From: Gracilaria gracilis
Lineage: Eukaryota > Rhodophyta > Florideophyceae > Gracilariales > Gracilariaceae
Length of the DNA stretch: 64,000 nt
NCBI GenBank assembly: GCA_030374805.1
Contig: JARGSG010000003.1
Coordinates: 225,390-289,389, forward strand
Reading direction: 5' to 3'
This document shows, piece after piece, positions 34,672-43,616 of the stretch. The translations under genes and the position numbers were made by a program. Below the pieces are notes generated by a model, which made no database searches, had not been told where the DNA came from, and saw only the letters and a list, made by a program, of their open reading frames with translations. Position 1 is the stretch's first letter; each line of letters starts with the position of its first letter.

Positions 34672-37600
34672 CTATCGCAGATTGTACAAGAAACTCCTAA
34701 CTAACGGGTTCTGAACGAGTGTATCCTGCGGAAGAGGTGGTTTGACACGAGACACTCGCGACAACAGGGTGCTCGTGCGGCTTCGGAGCTCGTCCCTTAC
34801 CCCTTGAGAGAGCTCGCCTTGCTCATCGTATCTGAGAGTGTGCGTGATTAATAGGTTCATTCCATTCTCCACTAGACTAATCAAATGCTCTCGTCGTTCA
34901 CCCTCTGCTCTCGACCGCAATTCGTTGCACGCATATCTCAATATGCTCATTAGCACCCCAATTCCTGGTGGATCCTCGTATGATGTCATGTTTGCACGGA
35001 AGAACATTGTATCCAATGCTGTCGAGAACTTTCTTAAAGCACAGACAGCATACGATAATGCTCTTAGCAAGGATCGTGTTGCTTCTTCACCGAACAGGAA
35101 GTCACCTGTGGTTATCAGTCCAGGATCGGATATACTCCACCGTGACTGTGGGGATAACCTCACTTCAGGATCAGGGGATAAAGAACGGCGTGGGGTTGAA
35201 AGAATAGGTGAAGGTGGATAAGGGCTCTGACCGAAGCGGAAACCACCTAGGGCCTCCCTAACGGCCTGGGACGGAGATCTTCTGGGAGGAGTAAGCTTAC
35301 TTCCATAATTCTGTGAAGGGCTCGATGGTGTGCTTAAGTTCCTATATTGGAGCTCTGCTAGAGTTGGTACATAGTCCTTATCCACACGAAGGTGGCTACG
35401 ATCTTTCTCACGTTTGGTCACAGGGCGTACCCATCGTTCCACGGGTCCGGCACGAAGAAGCCGAATCACTCTACTAACGAAATGAGATAAAGCTCTTAGA
35501 ACTTCTTCAGTCAAGTCCGGAAGCCTATCTTTGAGTTCAACGGCGAAACTGGATATCTTCATCAAAGTCATCGCCCCCAGTTCCGCCTCTTCTATTCTCG
35601 CGATTGTTAGCTGCCTTGGTGTACCACGAGACTCATATCCCACACTTCCAGGAGCTCCTGTGCGACGAGTGTCCACCTTCGGCCAATCCCCGTACAAGTC
35701 TAGCGAATCTTGCGTTACCCTAAACAGGTTCGTTGAACAGAATTCCAGGACATCCTTTGACAAACTGTCCTTGTCCAACATATAGGCTCCAACTTCTTCT
35801 TCGGTTGGAATAACTATACTTGCAAGATGAAGAGATGAGCACCATATCTGATGAACGGGATCTCGAGATTCTCCTAGTGTGTCGTAAGTGAGAACAGCAT
35901 CCGAGCCCAGAGGAAGGAATGCTTGGATGCTTCCGCGACATAACTGCCGAAGTGAAAAAGACCTTGTAGTGAGGTTAAATGATGGTTGAGATAAGAATTG
36001 AGTTCGTGCAACGATTAGCAACAAATTTGCCGTGGCCTCACAGCACGCATCTCGCTCACCCTTATGAGAGGATTGTTCTAGTGCGGATATAGAAGAGAAA
36101 ATCTGGAAAAGAGTCCCATCATTGAAGAAATTCGAAGTCGCTTCAGAATCCCGTTTACCGCCATTCTCAATTACTGCAGACAAGGCGATCGCAGCGGCAG
36201 CATTAACTTTTGCCACACCGCTGCCATTCTCCAAAGCCAACATCGCGGTGGTGTACAGCACCCGGCCATCTGCTGGCTCACTGAAGGCGGTACCTTTCAG
36301 CAGTTTAGAAGCACTCAAAAGGAGCCATCTAATCACGTCAGTTTTCGACTCATAGCCTCTATCTGTCTCCCCTTTCAGACTGCGGAGCAATGTCGACACA
36401 AAAGAGCATATCTGGGCCACGGGAGACAAAGCACATTCTCGAGTTCTGTCACTGGGAGGGCTTGAAAAGGTGATCTTGGTCAGCACTGGCATTGTCAGTT
36501 CATCCTTCGTCAACCGAGCTGACAAAGACATCATGAGTTTTGAAAAATCAGATGCGATTGCTAAGGTGTGAGAAGAAGTTGTTGGGCGTGGGGACAAACA
36601 CACCAATGACCGAGAAAGAAACCGACACAGCTTTCCGCTGAACTGGGGGCTGGTATACGTGAGCTGACCTGAGTTTCCCGGAACTTGACCACTAGATGAT
36701 GAATCGGCTTGTAGGGCAGCAACAGACGTAGCGCAAAAGGACGAAGTCACTTCCACTTGAACCTCCCTCCGAGCTAAGACAATATTCAAGCGGATTACCC
36801 GAATCAGTAGTTCAAATGCAGACTGCTGCGGCACATCAAATATGTGCAAGAAACGCCGAACCTTATGAACGTCAAAAGCATATTCTGCTCCATATCGCAT
36901 CTGAGTATCTCCCGTTCGCCTGCATTGGTTAAGCAAATTAGAACCGTGTACAGTACTATTACTGAGACCAACAAGCCTGGAGAAGTCTCGAAGTATGCTT
37001 TGAATCTCCGTTCCGTCTGACATCACCCGGTCCTTGATTCTTCGCTTCTTGGGAGAAGCTTCTTGAGATTCGTACGTCGGTACGCCCCTAAGCTCTTTGT
37101 ATGGTCGACTTGTGAAAGAGCCGTCAACATCCAAGAGTACATGCATCCACCGCTCCGTAAATACAGAGGAGAACAGTGATAGAGATTCATGAATATCCCT
37201 TCTTCTTTCCTGCTTCACCTTCTCGTTCATGATATTGGATTGCCTCAGTGCTTTTTCCGTAATATCACCGCAAAAGAGAAGTAAAACATCCGAAGCGATA
37301 GACTTCCAAATTGATGCGACGTCGACAGATAAGCGAAGCTCACGTAATACAGCATCAATCTCAGCAGGGTTAGAATGAAGTTTATCACTAACCTTCTCAA
37401 TTTCTGCATTATCGAGTATGTTGTAGGGAACTGACACAGCTTCCGCTAAATCCAGGCCTTCTGCAGGTTTCGAACGAGAGCCACTGCACTTCAACATGTT
37501 AGACAACAACTTCCAGACTCCAAGCTGATCCCAACAATTCTGAAACCAATTGCTGTAGTGGGATTCTCTTCCGACTCGCAGAAAGCGCACGCATGCGGCC

Positions 37601-40600
37601 ATGCATAGTGAAACGTGACCGAGAGCTAATGCTGGATGTCGCTCTTCATCGACATCAGGCAGTCGATTTTCCCTCATCGACGTGACAAACTCTTCCTGGC
37701 ACCTTGAAAGACATTTGACAACAGCTCGGAAAATCTCGAACGGCTGATCTTCCCCCAGGCGTTTGGCCTTTTCGTCTCCCTTGTTTGCGGATGAGAAATG
37801 ACCTTTCTTTTCCTTTTCCTGGGACACGTTCTTCGGACTTGACGACTTATTCGCATCGCTATTCGGAACATTAAAGCGAACAGACCGCCTCCTTTGCGAC
37901 TTTTGTGCAGAGGAATCATCCCTCCTAAGAGGCCCCATTAGAGACCTCGCAGCCGCGCGCTGTCCACCGGAAACAACATGCATTAGCATTTCAATTGTGG
38001 CTACAGATCTTTCCTCTTCTATGCGTCGAGCAAATCCTTTACAAACAATATCCCCACCACCACGCCAAAACCCAAGGGCTGATTTATGTCGAGTTGGCCA
38101 TGGAACTTGAATCGTAGACCCGTTTCTCGGAATGTGCCCCAAACAAGCGAATTGCAGTGAAAGGCATCTCGCACTCATATCTGCGATCCATGAAGGCCAG
38201 CCAGAAACGTAGTGATCGTCTACTGTTTCCGTGGCCGAGGTTAGGCTCAAAAGCCTATCCCTGTCAATAGCATTAAACAGGTGCTTGAATTGGGATCGCT
38301 CCCATCTCTTGTAGAACTCTGCTGATGACAAAATATTAACATTACCAGAGGCGATCATGGTCATAGCGTAGGTCACCTCAGGGCTTAGTAGCACCCTTTC
38401 GAGTAGAGTAGGTGTATCCCTTTCCAAAGCGCTGCCGGAGGTTAAGGTCTTGTTTCTCTTGGCTTGCAATGTGGCATTCCGTAACTGTAGTGCTTCAACG
38501 CAGGCTGTCAATCCCGCACACAACGCAGGAAACAAAAACGTATCGGCTTCTTCCAAATCCTTGAGTTTGTAGCAGCTAGTTACAACTTCTCCAAAAACAC
38601 CGCACACCGTTGACTCCCTCAGCAGCAAATCCGGACTGCAAGAAAAGAATTGTAAACTACATGCGGGAAGAAGCCAGTGAAGTTCTGCAGGCTGCCGCAA
38701 TGTGGACTCGTACCGTGGTGTCGACAGCCATAGTGGAAGCGCTGTGGAGGCAAGAAAGTCGTGAATCTTCTTCTGACTCACTCTAAAACGTTCCAGAAAT
38801 TCCCACAACGCTCTCTGTGTCGGAGACTGCGACGCCGTCCGCAGCACATCCATTATGCGCTCTGATGGGGACCCACTTGCCGACCATGAATCAGTAACTC
38901 GGGAAATTGCTGCAAGAGCAGGGAATGCGCCCTCACCCAATGTCGCCATCGCAGTGCGGAGGGGCATCCCTCTTTCCGCAGATTCAAGGTGCTCCAAAGC
39001 GATTACAGCACAATCGCGCGATCCAATAGCGATTGATGCTAGGCATGATGCAGAAGCAGTGAGTAGCCCCTCGTGCCGTTCTTTAGATAGCCACGAGTTC
39101 AGTACTCTCTCAGAAGGATCAGCAAGTTCCCCAAAGATCTTTGCTATCAAGCTAGTAAGCTGCAAATCTTCTGTGATGTGACCATGCAGCATCGGGGATG
39201 CCTTCCTGCACAGTCTGTCAATTAGCAACATACTTGCAAGGCCTGACGAAACCAGCTCTTCGACGACGGCCTCATCCGAGCTCAAACTTACATCATCTTC
39301 AACCAATATTCGCCGCAGCATATCTATAATGTACAACACTGCGTCAAGGCCGTTAAATGGACATAACCAAGTTACGACAGAATGTGCCCCACTTCCAATA
39401 CCGACAGAGCCCCGCGGTAAGGCTGATCTATACCTATCCGCCGGAAGATCTTCTGAACACTGAACAAACACAATATCACCCTCAGCTGGTTGAGCCATCG
39501 AAAACGTGGATGCGATCCGATTGATTTCAGCACCGCGTCTTTCTGCAAGAGACTCCCATACATGTTCCACATCTTCGTCAATCACAACAAGCGTATTTCG
39601 GTAACCATCTGACACTTCGGTTACCGTCTCCAGACAATTTTCAAGATAAAAAGTGGCATGAGCCGCACTTTTCTTATCATTAACAAGGACGGACAACAAT
39701 CTGATGAGAGGTATATATGATAGTGGAAAAATTCCTGAGGCGAGGTTGAGTAACAGATTAATGCCCTTGAGTTCGAATCCAAGGTCCATACCCTTCCACA
39801 ACGTATGCGCAACTTTGGTACACGTGCTCTCTCCGCTCCGGGTAAGAATGGCAGACGACAATTGAACAATCTCCGATACTTGTGAGGAAGTGAAGTTGGA
39901 CGGAGGGAACATCGTCAGAAAGGCCGCCAGATCATCCCAGAAACATCTAAACAGGTAACTCTCTAATGATTCACTAATACCCAAATCCTTTCCAGAGATA
40001 TCTTGAAGCAGGCGGAAGACATTTGCACTGAGACCAAATGTCATATGCGTAACACCGTTCGGATTAATCTGCTCTGTGGACGAGCTTTTCTTCTTACCAT
40101 ATGTGGCAAAAAACTGGACCCGTGAAGACCAAGAAAGACAAAGAAGTGCGCTTTCTGTGAAAGGAGCAATGTGAAGCGAACCATAGTACGTATTCAACAT
40201 TTCCAGGTCAGCCTGGGCTTCTTTGGATAAAGAAACATTCGGCCCCGCGTCTTCTACCATGGCGTCATCGTTTGGATTATCTGGGTACGTTACAGATGAG
40301 AGGTCATTTGACCAATTAAGGGCAGCAGAAAACAAAATTGTGCCCTCACGTCCGTCAATGATAGAGTTTGAAAGCGATGAAACATCCTCCCAATGAGCCA
40401 ACGGGTTCTTTCGTATTTGAACAAGCTCTACAAACTTGAGAAGTATTCTAGCCCTTTGTTGTACACCAAGTCCCGCTGCCACAGAGAAGGCAAACAAAGA
40501 TTCCATAACCCACCAATATTCTACGACTCCGATGTTGCGTGCAGCTGAAGCGCTTTCGTTCTTTTGCGCAGCGAGTATGGCGATCACACTTGCTACAATC

Positions 40601-41130
40601 ATGCTTCCAATGCCTTGTTTGTTGATGGAAACAAATTCTGAAAACTGCTCCCAGCACACATGACCCTCTTCTTTTTGCGACAGGATAAGAATCGTTGTAA
40701 GAGCAGAAAACGCAGCTCGCTTCTGCTTCTTCCAGAACTTTTCAAGAGCCTGAATAGCAACAATAGAGCTCAAATCAGTACGAAAGCGAAGAATATCAGC
40801 AACGGCATCGACTTCAGCATCCGCAAGATAATCGCGCAGCAGCAAGGCAGCATCATATTGGCTTAATTTCAGCTCCTTCTCAATAGACGGGATGAAATCA
40901 AGCTCGGCGTCTGTTGGTCTTGGAAACTCCGCAGTCTCGGATGCATTTTTGCGATATCGAACGTAGTCAAGATTAGTGTACTGTCCAAGTTGTTCCGTAT
41001 CGACTGCGCGGAACAAATCTCTCTTGTGCTCATCCAAAATTTCCTCAAGCTCTTTGCGATTCAATCTTGCTGAACGCAGCCGAGCGCAAAGTGCGGTGAA
41101 AGACAAACTGGCTGCGTGATCCCGCCTCAT
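34672..41130 (-). CDS. Nup205/Nup192-like inner-ring nucleoporin
   Basis: A single 2152-residue open frame, no intron, and predominantly helical throughout with no transmembrane segment. The N-terminal region contains LDFIPSIEKELKLSQYDAALLLRDYL and a YYGSLHIAPFTESALLCLSWS segment. These agree with the large alpha-solenoid nucleoporins Nup192/Nup205 of the inner ring, which bind Nup93 and Nup35/53. The length (2152, against about 1700-2000 for most) is at the high end. Low-complexity basic insertions occur near residues 1070-1120 (RRRSVRF, Lys/Ser-rich) and a Ser/Pro-rich segment near 1940-2010. The similar Nup188 is the main alternative. Family placement is by overall pattern, not by a short diagnostic motif. 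Confidence 0.6.
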   Translation of the reverse strand: MRRDHAASLSFTALCARLRSARLNRKELEEILDEHKRDLFRAVDTEQLGQYTNLDYVRYRKNASETAEFPRPTDAELDFIPSIEKELKLSQYDAALLLRDYLADAEVDAVADILRFRTDLSSIVAIQALEKFWKKQKRAAFSALTTILILSQKEEGHVCWEQFSEFVSINKQGIGSMIVASVIAILAAQKNESASAARNIGVVEYWWVMESLFAFSVAAGLGVQQRARILLKFVELVQIRKNPLAHWEDVSSLSNSIIDGREGTILFSAALNWSNDLSSVTYPDNPNDDAMVEDAGPNVSLSKEAQADLEMLNTYYGSLHIAPFTESALLCLSWSSRVQFFATYGKKKSSSTEQINPNGVTHMTFGLSANVFRLLQDISGKDLGISESLESYLFRCFWDDLAAFLTMFPPSNFTSSQVSEIVQLSSAILTRSGESTCTKVAHTLWKGMDLGFELKGINLLLNLASGIFPLSYIPLIRLLSVLVNDKKSAAHATFYLENCLETVTEVSDGYRNTLVVIDEDVEHVWESLAERRGAEINRIASTFSMAQPAEGDIVFVQCSEDLPADRYRSALPRGSVGIGSGAHSVVTWLCPFNGLDAVLYIIDMLRRILVEDDVSLSSDEAVVEELVSSGLASMLLIDRLCRKASPMLHGHITEDLQLTSLIAKIFGELADPSERVLNSWLSKERHEGLLTASASCLASIAIGSRDCAVIALEHLESAERGMPLRTAMATLGEGAFPALAAISRVTDSWSASGSPSERIMDVLRTASQSPTQRALWEFLERFRVSQKKIHDFLASTALPLWLSTPRYESTLRQPAELHWLLPACSLQFFSCSPDLLLRESTVCGVFGEVVTSCYKLKDLEEADTFLFPALCAGLTACVEALQLRNATLQAKRNKTLTSGSALERDTPTLLERVLLSPEVTYAMTMIASGNVNILSSAEFYKRWERSQFKHLFNAIDRDRLLSLTSATETVDDHYVSGWPSWIADMSARCLSLQFACLGHIPRNGSTIQVPWPTRHKSALGFWRGGGDIVCKGFARRIEEERSVATIEMLMHVVSGGQRAAARSLMGPLRRDDSSAQKSQRRRSVRFNVPNSDANKSSSPKNVSQEKEKKGHFSSANKGDEKAKRLGEDQPFEIFRAVVKCLSRCQEEFVTSMRENRLPDVDEERHPALALGHVSLCMAACVRFLRVGRESHYSNWFQNCWDQLGVWKLLSNMLKCSGSRSKPAEGLDLAEAVSVPYNILDNAEIEKVSDKLHSNPAEIDAVLRELRLSVDVASIWKSIASDVLLLFCGDITEKALRQSNIMNEKVKQERRRDIHESLSLFSSVFTERWMHVLLDVDGSFTSRPYKELRGVPTYESQEASPKKRRIKDRVMSDGTEIQSILRDFSRLVGLSNSTVHGSNLLNQCRRTGDTQMRYGAEYAFDVHKVRRFLHIFDVPQQSAFELLIRVIRLNIVLARREVQVEVTSSFCATSVAALQADSSSSGQVPGNSGQLTYTSPQFSGKLCRFLSRSLVCLSPRPTTSSHTLAIASDFSKLMMSLSARLTKDELTMPVLTKITFSSPPSDRTRECALSPVAQICSFVSTLLRSLKGETDRGYESKTDVIRWLLLSASKLLKGTAFSEPADGRVLYTTAMLALENGSGVAKVNAAAAIALSAVIENGGKRDSEATSNFFNDGTLFQIFSSISALEQSSHKGERDACCEATANLLLIVARTQFLSQPSFNLTTRSFSLRQLCRGSIQAFLPLGSDAVLTYDTLGESRDPVHQIWCSSLHLASIVIPTEEEVGAYMLDKDSLSKDVLEFCSTNLFRVTQDSLDLYGDWPKVDTRRTGAPGSVGYESRGTPRQLTIARIEEAELGAMTLMKISSFAVELKDRLPDLTEEVLRALSHFVSRVIRLLRAGPVERWVRPVTKREKDRSHLRVDKDYVPTLAELQYRNLSTPSSPSQNYGSKLTPPRRSPSQAVREALGGFRFGQSPYPPSPILSTPRRSLSPDPEVRLSPQSRWSISDPGLITTGDFLFGEEATRSLLRALSYAVCALRKFSTALDTMFFRANMTSYEDPPGIGVLMSILRYACNELRSRAEGERREHLISLVENGMNLLITHTLRYDEQGELSQGVRDELRSRTSTLLSRVSRVKPPLPQDTLVQNPLVRSFLYNLR

Positions 41131-41758
41131 TGGTGTTCAAGGTTTGTGTTGGGTAGGATTTCTCGCGGTGGAAAAATGACGCGTGCAGGACAGCGTAAAT
41201 TTGCGATCCTGAGGCTAGCGATCAGTTTCATGTGAATGTAGGATAAGCGCCCATGAGAATAAGCAGAAGAAGCGTATCCTACTTTGCGTGATGTTGATGA
41301 AACGCGACGGACAGGGGAGAATGAGCTACGAAGGTAACAAGAGCGGCTATCTACGTGTAGTTGTCCAAAACTGTCGCCCAAGACATTACTCGCGAAGAGG
41401 GCTTGATCTTTAAATTTAATTTGAACTCTTTTTCAAAACAAGATGGATCAAAGGCGTTCAAGTATCCCTTGGTAGCCGCTTGCCAAGAAGCCTCTGCAGC
41501 ACCAGGCTGCAACCTCACAATTCTCAACGGCCTGGTCAACCCATTTGCACTCGATCTCCGCATCTCCTTCGTTTAATGCTGACTCAATCTGAACGTCAGT
41601 AGAAATCTACTAACAACTTTCCAAGCCAAAGCACTTATCCTCTCGAATCCGTCCAGGCCCGTGTATCGCTTTACGTTGTCATCAACTAACGTTGGATCCA
41701 CAATAGGCCAAGCGGTGCATTCAAGAGTTTGCGCTCCTATTTCACCATCTTCATCACA
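41131..41758. promoter_or_regulatory. Divergent promoter region, nucleoporin / small basic protein
   Basis: 628 bp head-to-head spacer. Overlapping 70-codon ORFs on both strands have no recognisable content. Confidence 0.35.
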
Positions 41759-42094
41759 ATGAATTCGGCATTCGTGCACTCACTACCGTTACCCACATCT
41801 TCTGTGAAGGTGCTTTCTACTTGTCCTCTGTCTCAATCCAAAACAATGGAAGCACCGAACATGCCCATATTGGCCCCTTTGACCATGCGTTGCCGACGAG
41901 ATCTTAAGAAAGAGAAAAGTCTTCGTAATCTGGAATTTGCCCGTGTTCACCGCAAAAAGATTCCCCGTCGCATCAATCGTCGTGCCGTGCAACAAGCTGA
42001 ACAAACCGAAGATAACGCATTCCTATCTTCTGTTTTTGAAACCATCCGTTTTGGTGCGTCAGCAGAACAAGGGGCGACCGAATCCAAGAAGTAG
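41759..42094 (+). CDS. Small basic protein, possibly organelle-targeted
   Basis: A 111-residue protein I do not recognise. Residues 1-50 are Ser/Pro/Thr-rich with no acidic residue until position 31, as in plastid or mitochondrial presequences. The central part is strongly basic, containing RCRRDLKKEKSLRNLEFARVHRKKIPRRINRR (given here only as a Lys/Arg-rich helix-like region at 54-85 in two blocks). The C-terminal part is mildly acidic. Size and charge would suit an organellar ribosomal or nucleic-acid-binding protein, but nothing diagnostic is seen. The ATG at 41759 is the first in frame. It ends 103 bp before the convergent protease-like gene. Confidence 0.5.
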   Translation: MNSAFVHSLPLPTSSVKVLSTCPLSQSKTMEAPNMPILAPLTMRCRRDLKKEKSLRNLEFARVHRKKIPRRINRRAVQQAEQTEDNAFLSSVFETIRFGASAEQGATESKK

Positions 42095-42197
42095 TCATTC
42101 TCACCTCTAATTCTTCGGATTACAAAGTAAATATGAACTGTGTTGATTCTTATACTTCTACTTGTGTTGCACATATGGTACTGCACTCATGAATCGT

Positions 42198-43148
42198 TCA
42201 CTTCTTCGCTTGTTTTGTGTCGCTGGCTCGAGCTACTTCCGTTTCTATGTCGTGCACAAACATTTGCAGTTCGCGAGCCGTAATGAACACCGAATGTCCG
42301 GAAACGCGACGATGCATTTCTCCAGCATCCTGCCCGTCTTCAACCCGAGGTACAAGCCCTTCAAGAATCCCAAAGCACATATCCGGGCTGTCCTTTAAAA
42401 CCACAGGTCCGCCGCACATTCCCATCTCACTTTCAATCTCTCCAGTATTGACAAAAACGCGAGATTTCATCACCTCTGATACCTTCCCATCCATAGTCGT
42501 TTCTACAACCGCCTCTGTCCCAGAGCCGCTTTCTCCAAGTAATCTAAAGCCCCCCATTGTTACCTCCGCTCCAACCTTAGGTTCAGCATCATCTATCTTC
42601 AGTATAGATATATTCCGGCTTCTGATAATCTCCTCCGACTTATCATCGAGTGCAAAGGCCGCCACATCCAGACCGGCATGTCTAAACCCCGATGCTAGCG
42701 GTAGATTGCAGATAGTCGATTCTACTTCCTTTCCATCTTTGCTTCTTGTTTCTATCAAACTTCTGCAGTTTCTGTCCTGCACGTGACGCAGCCACTCATG
42801 TGGAAAGTAATTCTCATACCTATGCGGGGCAGCCACATGCGCGGAAGTTAATGCGAAAAGGGTTCCCGTAGTCGGCCCGACAAGAAAAAACGTTGACCCC
42901 CTCGCCAACAGCTCGAAGTCCTTCTATAGTTTGTCAAGCGAGATGTAGAAGCAAAAGGATTCTCTGAATAGTCAGAACTGTGATGCAGTGCAATACTATA
43001 GGAGAAGCGGAGAACAGACCATTCCTTCTTCAGGGATCTTGAACCATGACGAATGTGCTGCGGCAATTCTGGAAGGCGCACGCGAACCCGAATACGTGCG
43101 TAATCTGGCACAGACTCTACTGATACCCTGCAAACTCTTACTCGACAT
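42198..43148 (-). CDS. PA-clan serine-protease-like protein with Cys in the nucleophile position
   Basis: Two exons are proposed, 43020-43148 and 42198-42923, giving 284 residues. The intron (42924-43019, 96 bp) has the donor GTCTGT and the acceptor TATAG. Exon 2 has no ATG start and has an in-frame stop just upstream, so an upstream exon is required; exon 1 (start MSSKSLQ) is the best candidate but not proven. The trypsin-like fold is seen from TSAHVAAP (His72), LDVAAFAL (Asp129) and GMCGGPVV (Cys213), the last standing where GxSGGP is expected. Residues 1-32 are Arg/Ser-rich and could be a mitochondrial or plastid presequence. The substrate is unknown. Confidence 0.65.
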
Positions 43149-43246
43149 TGTATGGAGTACTCAACTAAATGAATTGCGGAAGACGTCGAAGGTATTAGAG
43201 GATGAAACTTGTAACCACGCAGCCCTGATCACTTCAACAACGGCTT

Positions 43247-43269
43247 CGTAGTACGAAGTTCGTACTACG
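43247..43269. repeat. 11-bp inverted repeat, palindrome A
   Basis: CGTAGTACGAA is followed by one base and its exact reverse complement TTCGTACTACG. Confidence 0.85.
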
Positions 43270-43322
43270 CGAGGAGAACAAATTGAATAAATTAAGTTCT
43301 TTCTGTAAAAGGCACCTACACG

Positions 43323-43341
43323 TACTACATACTATGTAGTA
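43323..43341. repeat. 9-bp inverted repeat, palindrome B
   Basis: TACTACATA is followed by one base and its exact reverse complement TATGTAGTA, 53 bp after palindrome A. Confidence 0.85.
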
Positions 43342-43616
43342 CATAGATACCGTTGTACCAAGGATACCGGGCCTTCGGGTGCTTCGTCTAACTTGACGAA
43401 AGCACGAAGAGAACTATATACTTCACATCTTGATACATCAGATACTCTTTACTTTTATCTTAGAATGCCACAGTTCTGTGGGCAAAAGCAAATTCATAAA
43501 GGTTGCGGTATCAGGCTTTGCCGTCCTCTTCTGCTCAGTGAAGCCCAAATTTTTGACCATATCAGAGGCCTGATCCGGCACTTGAAAGCATAACTTGCAC
43601 GCTTGAAGCTGCGTCA

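Larger units (their letters stand above)
43149..43616. other. Spacer between protease-like gene and Ku80, with two palindromes
   Basis: 468 bp. It contains two perfect short palindromes sharing a GTACTAC core (43247-43269 and 43323-43341). These may form hairpins in RNA or bind a dimeric factor. No gene recognised. Confidence 0.5.
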
